DNA from: Enterobacter bugandensis
Lineage (GTDB): Bacteria; Pseudomonadota; Gammaproteobacteria; Enterobacterales; Enterobacteriaceae
NCBI RefSeq assembly: GCF_900324475.1
Contig: NZ_LT992502.1
Location: 2,356,001-2,420,000 of the forward strand
DNA length: 64,000 nucleotides
Direction of reading: 5' to 3'
Part shown: positions 27,207 to 38,139 of the stretch, in pieces
Layout of the letters: every line of letters starts with the position of its first letter
Numbering within the stretch: position 1 is the first letter of the stretch
Position numbers and translations under genes: made by a program
The notes under the pieces: model-generated
Databases searched by the model: none
Seen by the model: the letters and a program-made list of their open reading frames with translations, nothing else
What the model was told of the DNA's origin: nothing

Positions 27207-29231
27207 TTAGCCTTTTGCGTTATTCAGGGTGGTGACCAGGGTGCGCTTGTCCAGCAGCGGCGAGAGGATTTCGCCATCAGGCGTGCCGGGGCCATAGACC
27301 TCATTAAACGGAATGGCGTAGCGGTTTCGCTTCGCGAGAAACTCCGCGATAAGCGCGGAGGGCTGGCTCCAGTCTCCGCGCAGGGCCACCACGTCCGGCT
27401 GACTCAGCGCGGCAATAACGTCCGGCTGACGCAGTACCCGGTGCTCGTTAACTTTGCAGGTCACGCACCAGTCCGCCGAGATATCCACAAACACCCGTTT
27501 CCCCTGCGCCAGCGCCTGCTCAATGGCCTCCTCGCTGAGCGGCTGCCACGGGATGGTCTGTGCGACGCTTTGCGTGGTGGCGTCAGACGGTGAGTTGAGC
27601 AACCCGCGCAGCTGATACCCGCCGAACACCGACAGCGCGATGACCACGACCCAGAATAACGGCGAGGAGGTTTGCCCCTTCTTCGCGAACAGCGCCAGCC
27701 CGATAGCGATCAGCACCAGCATCACGATCTGGCTGACCGCCTCGCCGAGATGCAGGCTCAGCAGCGTGACCAGCCAGAGGCTGGAGGCCAGCATCATCAG
27801 GCCCAGGATCGTTTTGAGCGTGTTCATCCAGCGGCCGGGTTTTGGCAGCAGCATGGCCGTTTTCGGCACCAGGGCCACAAACAGCCACGGCAGGCTCATG
27901 CCCACGCCCAGCATCAGGAAGATAAGCCACAGGGCGTGCAGCGGCGCGCCAAGGGCAAAGGCAACCGCCGTGCCGAGGAACGGCGCGGAGCACGGCGTGG
28001 CAAGCAGCGTGGCGAACATCCCTTCGCAGAAGCTGCCGCCAAGCCCTGTGCCCCCTGCCATTGCCAGCCGCCCGGCGGCAGCAGAAGGGAGCAGCATCTC
28101 AAACGCCCCAAACAGGTTCAGCGCAAAGAGGAAGGTGACGGCGACCATCAGGCCGATAAACCACGGGTTCTGGAACTGAATGCCCCACCCCAGCGACGCT
28201 CCGGTCAGCTTAAGCGCGGTCACCATCGCGGCCAGCAGCGCAAAGGAGGTGAGGATCCCGGCGCTGGTGGCCAGGAAGCGCAGCCTGATGGCGCGCCTGT
28301 CCGATCCCGCCTGCAGGATGCTGTTAAGCTTCATGCCCATTACCGGCAGCACGCAGGGCATCAGGTTCAGGATCAATCCGCCAAGCAGGGCAAAAAGCAC
28401 CATTTTACCCGTTCCTTCAGGCGCGGAAGGCTCTGCGGGAGTTGCCCCAACGGTCATGGTGGTTTGCTGCGCGTTACCGCCATTGGTCAGCACAAACGAC
28501 AGCCTCTTGCCTTCCAGCGAGGCGGGTTTATCGCCCCATTCGTCGGTCACGGGTACCGTCACCCGAAGCCTGTTGCCGTCGTGCTTAATGGCCGGCTCGC
28601 CGGGGAGAATGTCACCCTCCAGCGGGTCAAAGTAGATCCCCGGATTGTCCCACTTCCCGTCCGTCGTGCCGGTAATCACCAGCTTGTCGCCAGCGAGCCA
28701 TGCGGAGAGATCCGTGGATACGCCAGACGTGCCCGGAACGGCGCGCATCGCTTGCTCGAAGGCGGCCTGGAAGCCGTCATCCACCGGCTGGGTAAAATTG
28801 AGATGCAGCGGGTAGTCCGTCAGCAGGCAGACGTTGCTGCAGGTGGAGAGCGTGAGCGTTCCATTGAGCGCGTCGCTCTTCACCCCGTCGAGAACGATCG
28901 GAATCGTGACCTTATCGTGATACCCCTGCGTGGTCATGCCGGAGATATCGAAGCGCGAAGGAACCGGCCAGGACCAGCTATCCGTTACGCCTTCCGGCCA
29001 GCTGATTTTTGGCGCGACGCCGCCCTCGCCCGGAGATCGCCAGTAGGTTTTCCAGCCGGGCTTTAGCTCAACGGTGAGCAGGCCTTTAATGTGCGTTTGT
29101 TCCCTTTCCGCCTGAAAGCGGATGCGGGCGTGATCGTTTTGAGGGGAGACCAGCCAGCCGGTGTCTGCCGCATGGGCAACGCCGATGCAGGACAGCCACA
29201 GGAAGACGAATCCCCTGAAGAGATTAACCAT
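27207..29231 (-). CDS. scsB: ScsB, DsbD-like transmembrane thiol electron transporter
   Basis: 674 residues: signal peptide (GVAHAAD), large periplasmic alpha domain with STCSNVCLLTDYP (paired Cys), an eight-helix membrane domain with NLMPCVLPVMGMK and LATPCSAPFLGT supplying the two redox cysteines, and a C-terminal thioredoxin domain with SADWCVTCKVNE. It moves electrons from cytoplasmic thioredoxin to periplasmic partners, chiefly ScsC. All six cysteines are intact although scsC, six bases downstream, is broken; DsbG may be the remaining client. Confidence 0.93.
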   Translation of the reverse strand: MVNLFRGFVFLWLSCIGVAHAADTGWLVSPQNDHARIRFQAEREQTHIKGLLTVELKPGWKTYWRSPGEGGVAPKISWPEGVTDSWSWPVPSRFDISGMTTQGYHDKVTIPIVLDGVKSDALNGTLTLSTCSNVCLLTDYPLHLNFTQPVDDGFQAAFEQAMRAVPGTSGVSTDLSAWLAGDKLVITGTTDGKWDNPGIYFDPLEGDILPGEPAIKHDGNRLRVTVPVTDEWGDKPASLEGKRLSFVLTNGGNAQQTTMTVGATPAEPSAPEGTGKMVLFALLGGLILNLMPCVLPVMGMKLNSILQAGSDRRAIRLRFLATSAGILTSFALLAAMVTALKLTGASLGWGIQFQNPWFIGLMVAVTFLFALNLFGAFEMLLPSAAAGRLAMAGGTGLGGSFCEGMFATLLATPCSAPFLGTAVAFALGAPLHALWLIFLMLGVGMSLPWLFVALVPKTAMLLPKPGRWMNTLKTILGLMMLASSLWLVTLLSLHLGEAVSQIVMLVLIAIGLALFAKKGQTSSPLFWVVVIALSVFGGYQLRGLLNSPSDATTQSVAQTIPWQPLSEEAIEQALAQGKRVFVDISADWCVTCKVNEHRVLRQPDVIAALSQPDVVALRGDWSQPSALIAEFLAKRNRYAIPFNEVYGPGTPDGEILSPLLDKRTLVTTLNNAKG

Positions 29232-29279
29232 GTATTACTCCGTGAACAGTGAAAAATTATCGTGTGGTGACGATGATTT

Positions 29280-29648
29280 TCATTCACGGAAAACGCAGTT
29301 TTTAAGGTGTATTCGGGGAGGCGGTGCCTGAACCGGCTGTTCCGCGGGAGCGAATGCCCGCCCTTGCGTCAGCAGCTGTAACAGCGCGAAGAAGATAATG
29401 ATAGCCGGCAGCGCGCCGTCGAAGAACAGAGGCTGGGCACAAAGAAGCGACTGGGCGCCCAGCTGGCAGGGCGATGGCCCGGACTGCTCGGTGCTGCTTT
29501 GGGTTGGGGCATCTGCACTCAGTGAAATCTGCGGATCCAGTCCCTGTAAAAAATGGTTGAGCATCACCGCACGCTGCACGAGGCAAATCGCCATCGCGAG
29601 ACAGGTGATGATCAGAAGCCATTTTCCGAGGAGCTGACGGTTGCGCAT
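29280..29648 (-). CDS. scsA: ScsA-like small copper-tolerance membrane protein
   Basis: 122 residues from ATG 29648; an in-frame TTG at 29666 is possible but weaker. It begins with a hydrophobic segment (KWLLIITCLAMAICLVQRAV), has two Cys in the periplasmic loop (PSPCQLGAQSLLCAQP), a second hydrophobic segment (LPAIIIFFALLQLL) and ends RIHLKNCVFRE, the ending I associate with ScsA/DUF2946 proteins. Its function in suppressing copper sensitivity is not known in detail. It lies directly upstream of scsB, same strand, as in Salmonella. Confidence 0.62.
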   Translation of the reverse strand: MRNRQLLGKWLLIITCLAMAICLVQRAVMLNHFLQGLDPQISLSADAPTQSSTEQSGPSPCQLGAQSLLCAQPLFFDGALPAIIIFFALLQLLTQGRAFAPAEQPVQAPPPRIHLKNCVFRE

Positions 29649-29735
29649 AATATTCCAGAGTAACAAGACGCCCCGATCATAAACGATAGTGATGAATCTA
29701 CAAGTGCCGGAAGTGTAAGGTTTTGTCTGTCGCCG

Positions 29736-30305
29736 CTATTCCCCCGTCAGCGCGTCGTAAATATCCCGCAGCCGCGTGCGCAGAAACAGCACCGCCTTGT
29801 GCTTGCGGGATAGAAGCGCCTGCTCGCTGGCCCCCGTCTCCTCTGCCAGCATTTTAATGCTGTACCCGTGCAGCTCGGTCTTTTCAAACACTTCGCGCTG
29901 CGGTGGCGACAGTTCAGACAGCGCCTGCCCCAGCTCTTCCCACAGCAGCGTTTTGAGATACTCCTCCTCCGGCGTTTGCGGTACGCCGAACAGGGTTTCG
30001 GCCAGCTCGTCCTCGGGAAAACCCTCTTCGTCTTCGCCCGTAAAATAGCCGGAGAGCGGCACCTCGCGCTTTTTACGCGCCCGGTCTGTCATCTCGTTAC
30101 GCGCCGCGCGGAACAGCCAGGCCGCGACGTTTTCGACCGGCTGCTCCACTTTCATCAGCTGATACGTGACTTCCTGCAAAATGTCGTCGGCATCATCGCG
30201 AACGGACGTCCGTCCGCGAATGAAGGCTTTCAGCCGGGCGCGGCAGGCGTTGAGCGCCGATATCAGCATGGATCCGCCCGCCTCCCCGGCTTTCATTTCG
30301 CTCAC
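29736..30305 (-). CDS. ECF-type RNA polymerase sigma factor
   Basis: 189 residues. Region 2: DDADDILQEVTYQLMK and AAWLFRAARNEMTDRARKKR; region 4: LSPPQREVFEKTELHGYSIK, LAEETGASEQALLSRKHKAV. This is a small group IV sigma factor. Its start overlaps the stop of the upstream His-rich membrane protein by ATGA, a layout typical of a sigma factor with its sensor or anti-sigma partner. The target promoters are unknown; the scs copper cluster is just downstream on the same strand. Confidence 0.85.
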   Translation of the reverse strand: MSEMKAGEAGGSMLISALNACRARLKAFIRGRTSVRDDADDILQEVTYQLMKVEQPVENVAAWLFRAARNEMTDRARKKREVPLSGYFTGEDEEGFPEDELAETLFGVPQTPEEEYLKTLLWEELGQALSELSPPQREVFEKTELHGYSIKMLAEETGASEQALLSRKHKAVLFLRTRLRDIYDALTGE

Positions 30306-30721
30306 TCTGCTTCCGGCGTTTTGGGCGCGGCGTCATCGCGCTTATCGTCACGATGACCGTGCCAGCCGCAGTGACCGCGACCGTGACGACCAAAGCCTTC
30401 GCGACGTTGCTGAATAAACGCCTCGCGCTGCTCGGGCGTCATTTTCATCCAGCGCTCGTGCATCCGCCGGTGCGCGCCAAACATCCCCGGGCGGAAACCT
30501 AACCCGCCAAACAGAATGCGGCTCAGCACCAGAATCCCCAGCGCCTGCCAGAAACCAATGGCCTTCACGCCGAGGATCGCCGGGAGCAAGGCGTTCCACA
30601 GGGACATCACCAGCAGACCGAGCACGATGAAAATCACCGCGCCGATGACTAAGCCCTTGCCCATACGGTGGCGCCCGAATCCGCGCCCGTGACCTCTGCC
30701 GTGCATTTCAAAATCTCTCAT
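30302..30721 (-). CDS. His/Arg/Gly-rich inner-membrane protein paired with the sigma factor
   Basis: 139 residues. The N-terminus MHGRGHGRGFGRHRMG is basic and His-rich, followed by one long or two short hydrophobic segments (LVIGAVIFIVLGLLVMSLW; IGFWQALGILVLSRILF), then KMTPEQREAFIQQRREG and a His-rich tail (RHGRGHCGWHGHRD). The MTPEQRE-type helix recalls the Spy/ZraP/CpxP metal-stress group, but the topology differs. It has no zinc-finger anti-sigma motif. I infer a membrane sensor or anti-sigma factor for the ECF factor, possibly metal-responsive. Confidence 0.6.
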   Translation of the reverse strand: MRDFEMHGRGHGRGFGRHRMGKGLVIGAVIFIVLGLLVMSLWNALLPAILGVKAIGFWQALGILVLSRILFGGLGFRPGMFGAHRRMHERWMKMTPEQREAFIQQRREGFGRHGRGHCGWHGHRDDKRDDAAPKTPEAE

Positions 30722-30838
30722 GGTGTTTACCTCGTTTACCGTAACTGATTATGGCTTGTGATGAGGTAGACGGATGAGGAAGGGAAATATTGCTGGGGTG
30801 AATGAAATAATTACTCTGGCCGCACATTCGCGGTTATT

Positions 30839-30908
30839 GCCCGGTGGCGCTGACGCTTGCACGGGCCTGCAGGTTTCGTAGGCCGGGTAAGCGTCAGCGC
30901 CACCCGGC
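30839..30908. repeat. REP/BIME-type inverted repeat pair
   Basis: Two inverted copies of a GCCGGGTGGCGCTGACGC-type unit flank a short centre containing GTAGGCCGGGT, typical of enterobacterial repetitive extragenic palindromes. It sits just after the end of the chemoreceptor gene and upstream of the sigma-factor unit. Such elements stabilise upstream mRNA or bind gyrase/IHF. Confidence 0.75.
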
Positions 30909-30921
30909 ACGTGTCAAAGAC

Positions 30922-32472
30922 TTACGCCTGCACCGGCAACCTAAAACTCGCAATACTCCGCGAAAGCTGCTGCGCCTGCTCTTCCAGCGAGGCAGCTGCC
31001 GCCGCGGACTGCTGCACCAGCGCGGCGTTCTGCTGGGTCACACCATCCATCTCGGTTACCGCCTGCCCGACCTGGCCGATCCCGCGGCTCTGCTCTTCGG
31101 AGGCGACGGAGATTTGCTCCATCAGCGTATTCACCTTATTCACCGACGAAATAATCGAATCAATCACCTCGCCCGAGCGGCTCACCAGCTCCGCACCGTT
31201 TTTGACGCTGGAGACCGACTGCGCAATCAGGCTCTCGATGTCTTTAGCCGCCACCGCGCTTTTCTGCGCGAGAGTACGCACTTCGCTGGCCACCACTGCA
31301 AAGCCGCGGCCCTGCGTACCGGCGCGCGCCGCTTCAACCGCCGCGTTAAGTGCCAGAATGTTGGTCTGGAAGGCGATGCTGTTGATCACGCTGGTGATGT
31401 CTTCAATGCGCTTCGAGTTCGCCGCGATGGTGTTCATCGTGTCGATGACTTCGCGGGTCACCGCTTCCCCGGTGTGGGCATTGTTCACCGCGTCCTGCAC
31501 CAGTTTTCCGGCCTGATAGACATTATCGGTATTGTTCGCCACCGTCGCGCTCAGCTCCTCCATGCTCGCCGCCGTCTGGGTCAACGCGGAAGCCTGCTGC
31601 TCGGTACGCGAAGCCAGATCGATATTCCCGGCGGCAATCTCCTGCGCCGCGTGCGTCACGGTATGGCTCGCATCGCGCACCTGGGCGATGGTCGCCAGCA
31701 GCGCCTGACGCATCTGCTCCATCGAGCCCATCAGGTGGTCGATTTCGTTGCTTGAACTCCCCTTCACCGGCACCGGAACATCCAGCTTGCCCGCCGCAAT
31801 CTGGCTGCAGTGCTCGCGCGCCAGGTTGACCGGGGCAAAGACAAAGCGCTTCATGAAGATGCTGACTGCAACGATCACCACCACAAACAGGCAGGCAATA
31901 ACGGCAATCATCACCAGGCCGGAGACGAAATTGCTGCTCGCATCCTCGTTCAGGCTTTTGGCGTATTTCTGGTGGACCGAAAGCACCTGGTCGAGAATGA
32001 TTTCGTACTGACGATCGAGACGGGAAACTTCCGGGATCAGCGCGTCAAACTTGGCGACATCGTGCGCCGCTGCGGCATCGATCAGCGGCGCCAGTCCCTG
32101 GTTGCGGTAGTTTTGCCAGGCGTCCTGATAGGCACTCACCATCGGTGCTTCATCCGTCAGACGCGGCGAAGCCATAAACGCCGCAAAGGCATTGTCCGCT
32201 TTGGTCAGCGCCTCTTTCACTGCGGCAAGCTTTGCAGACTCGTCCGCCGCGTTGCCCGCTTCCACCATCTTCACGTACTCCATCACCCGCACGCGCAGCG
32301 TACGGCTGTGGTTGATGGGGTCAATAATCGACAGCACCACCTGGATCTCTTTGTTGACGTTATCCAGCGAGTTATTACTTTTAATGATGAGGCCAACGCT
32401 CGTCACGGTGCTGACGATAAAGAACAAAAGCAGCGAGAACAGGACAATCAGGGACGACTTTTTCAACGACAT
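30922..32472 (-). CDS. Methyl-accepting chemotaxis protein
   Basis: 516 residues from ATG 32472 ([12 protein letters not shown]); an in-frame TTG 15 bases upstream is possible. Domain order: membrane helix 1, periplasmic four-helix Tar-type ligand domain (about 35-185), membrane helix 2 ([20 protein letters not shown]), HAMP, then a long signalling coiled coil with the hairpin tip [20 protein letters not shown] and [20 protein letters not shown]. The C-terminus (SFRLPVQA) lacks the NWETF pentapeptide that tethers CheR/CheB, so it is a low-abundance-type receptor. No other chemotaxis gene is nearby; the ligand is unknown. Confidence 0.92.
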   Translation of the reverse strand: MSLKKSSLIVLFSLLLFFIVSTVTSVGLIIKSNNSLDNVNKEIQVVLSIIDPINHSRTLRVRVMEYVKMVEAGNAADESAKLAAVKEALTKADNAFAAFMASPRLTDEAPMVSAYQDAWQNYRNQGLAPLIDAAAAHDVAKFDALIPEVSRLDRQYEIILDQVLSVHQKYAKSLNEDASSNFVSGLVMIAVIACLFVVVIVAVSIFMKRFVFAPVNLAREHCSQIAAGKLDVPVPVKGSSSNEIDHLMGSMEQMRQALLATIAQVRDASHTVTHAAQEIAAGNIDLASRTEQQASALTQTAASMEELSATVANNTDNVYQAGKLVQDAVNNAHTGEAVTREVIDTMNTIAANSKRIEDITSVINSIAFQTNILALNAAVEAARAGTQGRGFAVVASEVRTLAQKSAVAAKDIESLIAQSVSSVKNGAELVSRSGEVIDSIISSVNKVNTLMEQISVASEEQSRGIGQVGQAVTEMDGVTQQNAALVQQSAAAAASLEEQAQQLSRSIASFRLPVQA

Positions 32473-32561
32473 AAACCAATACCTCAAGGAGAATTATTCC
32501 TTATGGTTATCGGCGCTTCCAAAACTTAAATTAATTAAAGTTATTGATGTATCGCCTGGGG

Positions 32562-33578
32562 CTATACCGCTGACTTATAGCGCCGCTGCAGGGTGGCATC
32601 CAGCTTGCGCTGCAATGGCTGCGGCGTCTCCCCTTCGATCAATTTGCCAATCAGATCAAAGCAGTGCCACGCCAGCTGGCGGTTGTCCTGACGAATGGTA
32701 TCCACCGGGATCGTCAGTGAATCGTAGAGATAGTGATCGTCAAAGCTGGCTAATCTGATATCGCTTTGCAACAGGTTATGCTGGCCCATATAGCGCAGCA
32801 CCCCTTCCAGCAGCCCGCAGGCGGCGGTGAAAAGCGCTTTTGGCGGACGCCCCAGGCGGGCGCAGAGTTCGGCAAACATCTCGTATCCGGAGCTCGGGTG
32901 ATAGTTACCGTGAATGATCCACTCGGGGCGAAGCTCCACGCCGGCCTCTCGCAGACCTTGCTTAAAACCGTCCAGACGGTCGCGCGTCGGAGACAGGCGC
33001 GGCTGGCCGCCGAGGAAGTAGAATTCATTCGGATGCTGGCGCGCAATGTCCGCTACCAGCGCCGCTGTCGGGGAAATGGAGTCGGTGATCACCAGCGGCA
33101 GTGCGCTGTCGTTCATGTGCCGGTCAAAAAGCACCACGGGCAGCTGCTCGCTGAGCTTCAGGTAGTCCGCATCGTTCAGCATGCTGGAGGCCACAATCAG
33201 CCCGTCCACCTGACGCGCCACCATATTGTTCACCACCACCGTCTCCTGCCCCGGATTTTCATCGCTGCAGGAGATAAGCAGCTGAACGCCGGCCTCGCGG
33301 CACAGCGTTTCCAGCTCGTGAGAAAAGACGGCGAAACCGTAGTTGGTAATCTCAGGAACGACAAGTCCAATGGTGTGGCTGCGGTTATCGCGCAGCGAGC
33401 GGGCGTGAATGCTGGGCTGATAGTGGTGCTCTTTTGCAATCGCCAGCACGCGCTCGCGCGTCTCTTCCGCCACGCGAAGCTCTTTGCTGCGCCCGTTCAG
33501 GACCAGGCTGGCGGTGGCTTTTGACACACCCGCCAGCTCCGCGATGTCTTTTATGGTGACGCGTTTTGTTTTTCTCAC
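32562..33578 (-). CDS. scrR: LacI-family sucrose operon repressor
   Basis: 338 residues, opening with [25 protein letters not shown] (helix-turn-helix and hinge) followed by a periplasmic-binding-protein-like core ([34 protein letters not shown]). It closely resembles Klebsiella/pUR400 ScrR, which represses scrK and scrYAB and is released by fructose or fructose-1-phosphate. The gene follows scrB by 28 bp, the usual order. Matching palindromes occur before scrY and scrK. Confidence 0.94.
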   Translation of the reverse strand: MRKTKRVTIKDIAELAGVSKATASLVLNGRSKELRVAEETRERVLAIAKEHHYQPSIHARSLRDNRSHTIGLVVPEITNYGFAVFSHELETLCREAGVQLLISCSDENPGQETVVVNNMVARQVDGLIVASSMLNDADYLKLSEQLPVVLFDRHMNDSALPLVITDSISPTAALVADIARQHPNEFYFLGGQPRLSPTRDRLDGFKQGLREAGVELRPEWIIHGNYHPSSGYEMFAELCARLGRPPKALFTAACGLLEGVLRYMGQHNLLQSDIRLASFDDHYLYDSLTIPVDTIRQDNRQLAWHCFDLIGKLIEGETPQPLQRKLDATLQRRYKSAV

Positions 33579-33606
33579 AACGACTTAGATCCGGCTGCCA
33601 AAACCC

Positions 33607-35013
33607 TCATTCTATCATGCAGGCGCGCAGCGACCAGTAGCGTAATGTGATGTCGGACGCACCTTCGAATCGCACCCGGGCCGGATGGTCAGGAAAATAG
33701 CGGCTGCTCATCACCCCTTCACCGTGGTTGATGAAAATTTCAACGCTTGAGCAGTCGCACAGAACGCGTAAATGACGAACCTCACTCTGCCAGTAGCGGG
33801 TCAACGTTTCACCGGTTTTCAGGCTCGCGCGTTCAAGGCGTAAACCCTGCTCATCGACCGTGAGGCGCAGCGCGCCTGCGAAATCGACATTCACCTGCGA
33901 TGCGCCCAGCTCAAACTCCAGGCGCGTCGCGTCCAGTTCCGGCGCCTCGCTGGCGCGCCCCTGCCAGTGCTGCTCATCTTCACGCAGCGCCGCCAGCTCG
34001 CGCGCCGGGGTCTGCCAGAGCCTGCCGTCACGATAGCGTAATTCACGCGGGCAGGTCATCTGGTGCATCCAGCCGTGCGTCCGCGTCGGCTGAAGCATCT
34101 CTTCCCCGTCCGGTACGCCCATCCAGCCGATCAGAATGCGGCGTCCGTCTTCCGCCAGCGTGGTTTGCGGGGCGTAGAACTCAAAGCCCGCGTCCAGCTC
34201 GTGAAGCTCGCCGTGATCGAATGCGGCGCTGGCATAGTCAAACGCCCCGCTCATCCAGGTGGCCGGATAGGTATTGAGGTAGCGATGCGGCTCGCGCGCC
34301 AGCCCCTGCGGGCAGCAGATCAGGACGTGCGTTCCGTCGAGGGCGAACAGGTCCGGGCACTCCCACATATACCCCGCTTCCGTCAGGCCGTTGACGCCGT
34401 GACCAGCGATCTCCCCGCAGGACGTCCAGGCATGCAAATCGGCTGATTTAAACAGCAGCACTTTGCCGCGCTTTTGCACATCCTGCGCACCCAGCACCAT
34501 GTACCACTCCCCGCCGTGCTGCCATACCTTCGGGTCACGCACGTGGCCGGTGTAGCCTTCCGGCAGCGCCAGCACCGGCCCCAGCTTCGTAAAGGTTCCG
34601 TCCGGCTGCTCCACGGCGAGGCACTGCCAGGCGGTGCGGCTACCGTCATCAAACTTAACGTTGCCGGTGTAGCACAGCGTGAGAACGCCGTGGTTGTCCA
34701 CGGCGCTACCGGAGTAGCAGCCGTTGCGGTCATACTCTTCGTCGGGCATCAGCGCCAGCGGCTCATGCTGCCAGTGTACCAGGTCTGCAGAGCTCCAGTG
34801 CCCCCAGCATTTAAAGCGATGCTCGCAGGCCAGCGGGTTCCACTGATAAAACAGATGGTAGCGTCCTGCAAACCAGATAAACCCGTTCGGGTCGTTCATC
34901 AGCCCCGTCACCGGCGCGGGGTGCCACTGCGGATAATGGCTGTCTGCCAGCGCCCGCGGCTGCCCTTTCATAACGGCCTGCAGGATCGCAGGCCAGCGGG
35001 AAAGTTGCGTCAT
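33607..35013 (-). CDS. scrB: Sucrose-6-phosphate hydrolase (invertase)
   Basis: 468 residues of GH32: APVTGLMNDPNGFIWF carries the nucleophile Asp, GHVRDPKVW the transition-state Asp and MWECPDLF the acid/base Glu; a C-terminal beta-sandwich follows. It splits imported sucrose-6-phosphate to glucose-6-phosphate and fructose in the cytoplasm. The start overlaps the scrA stop by one base (TAATG), so the two are coupled. Confidence 0.96.
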   Translation of the reverse strand: MTQLSRWPAILQAVMKGQPRALADSHYPQWHPAPVTGLMNDPNGFIWFAGRYHLFYQWNPLACEHRFKCWGHWSSADLVHWQHEPLALMPDEEYDRNGCYSGSAVDNHGVLTLCYTGNVKFDDGSRTAWQCLAVEQPDGTFTKLGPVLALPEGYTGHVRDPKVWQHGGEWYMVLGAQDVQKRGKVLLFKSADLHAWTSCGEIAGHGVNGLTEAGYMWECPDLFALDGTHVLICCPQGLAREPHRYLNTYPATWMSGAFDYASAAFDHGELHELDAGFEFYAPQTTLAEDGRRILIGWMGVPDGEEMLQPTRTHGWMHQMTCPRELRYRDGRLWQTPARELAALREDEQHWQGRASEAPELDATRLEFELGASQVNVDFAGALRLTVDEQGLRLERASLKTGETLTRYWQSEVRHLRVLCDCSSVEIFINHGEGVMSSRYFPDHPARVRFEGASDITLRYWSLRACMIE

Positions 35014-36383
35014 TATTCAGAGTCCGTTTTATATTTCAGCAGCAGCGAGACGGTAAACGCCACGCCGAAGGCAATCACCATGCCGATAATATAGTTAAGG
35101 AGCGAGCTCGCCTGAACGATAGCCATGCCCGGAATAGCGGTCAGCCCGACGGCGGTCATGTAGACATGCACTGACACCACCCAGGCTCCGCCCGCCGCGC
35201 CGCCGATCAGCGCCGCGATAAACGGCTTCACGAAGCGCAGGTTGATACCAAAAATGGCCGCTTCGGTAATGCCCAGCATCGCAGAAAACGCCGACGGTAA
35301 GGTAATGGCTTTGATTTTCGCGTCTTTGGTTTTAAACCACACCGCCAGACAGGCGCCGCCCTGCGCCACGTTCGCCATGGCCCAGATCGGCAGCAGGAAG
35401 TTTACGCCAATCGACGGGTTACCCAGCAGCCCGGCTTCAATCGCGTGGAAGCTGTGGTGAATACCGGTGATCACAATCACCGAGTACAGCCCGCCGAACA
35501 GCAGCCCGGCCAGCCAGCCCGCGTGTTCAATCAGCGTGCTCAGAATAAAGGAGATGCCGTCGCCCAGCGCGCGCCCTGCCGGGCCGATAACCAGCAAGGC
35601 GATGAAGCCAGAGATAACGACGGTAAGGAACGGCGTCAAAATCAGATCCAGCGCGTCCGGGATCGCGCGGCGCAGGTTTTTCTCGACGATGCTCATAAAC
35701 CAGACGGCCAGCAGCACCGGGAATACCGTGCCCTGGTAGCCAATCATCGCGATCTCAAGGCCGAAGAAGTTCATGGTGTGGAAGCCGGAGGCCACGCCCC
35801 AGGCGTTGGTCAGTGCCGGGTGGGTCAGAATGCCGCCCAGCGTCGCGCCCAGATACGGGTTCCCGCCAAATTCCCGCGCCGCGGTAAAGCCGATCAGGAT
35901 TGGCAGAATGATAAACGCCGCTGAGCTGCACATGTCCAGCATGATGTAGAGGGCGTTATCCGCATTGACCCAGCCATAGGTTTTCACCATGCCGAGCAGG
36001 CCCATCAGCAGGCCGGACGCCACAATGGCGGGAATGATCGGGACAAAGATATTGGAAAGCAAACGCGCAATGCGCTGGAACGGGTTCAGCTTGCGCGCCG
36101 CGATATCCGCCGCTTCAGACTTGCTGGACTCGCTAATCCCCGCCGCCTGAATAAACGCGGCGTAGACCTTATTCACCACGCCCGTGCCGAAAATGACCTG
36201 CATCTGCCCGGCGTTATGAAAACAGCCCTTCACGCCCTCGACCTTGCCAATCGCCTGCCGATCGGCAAGCGCGTCGTCGACCAGCACCAGACGAAGACGC
36301 GTAGCGCAGTGCGCAGCGCTGGCGATATTTTCCTTGCCGCCCAGCAGCGGAATAAGCTCGCGGGCGATTTGATTAACATCCAT
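35013..36383 (-). CDS. scrA: Sucrose PTS permease, EIIBC
   Basis: 456 residues. The IIB domain comes first with the phosphocysteine in ASAAHCATRLRLVL; the IIC domain follows with about ten helices (IPAIVASGLLMGLLGM; GIHHSFHAIEAGL; FGINLRFVKPFIAAL). It imports and phosphorylates sucrose to sucrose-6-phosphate, taking phosphate from the glucose-type EIIA (Crr), since no IIA domain is present. GAGG precedes ATG 36383. A stable hairpin separates it from scrY. Confidence 0.95.
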   Translation of the reverse strand: MDVNQIARELIPLLGGKENIASAAHCATRLRLVLVDDALADRQAIGKVEGVKGCFHNAGQMQVIFGTGVVNKVYAAFIQAAGISESSKSEAADIAARKLNPFQRIARLLSNIFVPIIPAIVASGLLMGLLGMVKTYGWVNADNALYIMLDMCSSAAFIILPILIGFTAAREFGGNPYLGATLGGILTHPALTNAWGVASGFHTMNFFGLEIAMIGYQGTVFPVLLAVWFMSIVEKNLRRAIPDALDLILTPFLTVVISGFIALLVIGPAGRALGDGISFILSTLIEHAGWLAGLLFGGLYSVIVITGIHHSFHAIEAGLLGNPSIGVNFLLPIWAMANVAQGGACLAVWFKTKDAKIKAITLPSAFSAMLGITEAAIFGINLRFVKPFIAALIGGAAGGAWVVSVHVYMTAVGLTAIPGMAIVQASSLLNYIIGMVIAFGVAFTVSLLLKYKTDSE

Positions 36384-36420
36384 AGATACCTCTGCCTGAC
36401 TTCTTTTTATGATGTGCGAA

Positions 36421-36443
36421 ACGCTCCCGCCGGGCGGGAGCGT
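36421..36443. other. Intercistronic hairpin between scrY and scrA
   Basis: A perfect 10-bp stem (ACGCTCCCGC with its complement) and a CGG loop, seven bases after the scrY stop. There is no T-run on the minus strand. It could stabilise scrY mRNA and lower scrA/scrB expression relative to the porin. Confidence 0.6.
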
Positions 36444-36449
36444 GATGGG

Positions 36450-37979
<1,530 letters not shown>

Positions 37980-38009
37980 CTAAAAGTATTAATCGAACGT
38001 GCTAAATTG

Positions 38010-38023
38010 CTAAACCGGTTTAG
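38010..38023. promoter_or_regulatory. ScrR operator upstream of scrY, site 1
   Basis: CTAAACCGGTTTAG is a perfect 14-bp palindrome 43 bp upstream of the scrY start, matching the LacI-family sucrose operator pattern. Confidence 0.75.
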
Positions 38024-38069
38024 GCTGCTGATACTAAACCCGGGAATTTTGGATCGGCAATCTTTTTTG

Positions 38070-38083
38070 CTAAACCGATTTAG
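38070..38083. promoter_or_regulatory. ScrR operator upstream of scrY, site 2
   Basis: CTAAACCGATTTAG differs from site 1 at one base and lies 60 bp (centre to centre) farther upstream, about six helical turns, which would allow looping by a tetramer or two dimers. Confidence 0.7.
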
Positions 38084-38087
38084 TAAG

Positions 38088-38103
38088 TGTGATCGAGGCG
38101 ACA
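38088..38103. promoter_or_regulatory. Possible CRP site upstream of scrY
   Basis: TGTGA, six bases, CGACA: one good and one poor half-site of the CRP consensus, next to operator 2. Catabolite control of scr is known in relatives; this particular site is a weak match. Confidence 0.3.
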
Positions 38104-38139
38104 ATTCAGGCCGCCGGACGGCGGCCAGTGGAGGAAGGA

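Noticed and set aside
27672..29066. 464-codon plus-strand frame opposite scsB
   Set aside because: Low-complexity Gln/His/Arg-rich shadow of scsB codon usage; no domain recognised.
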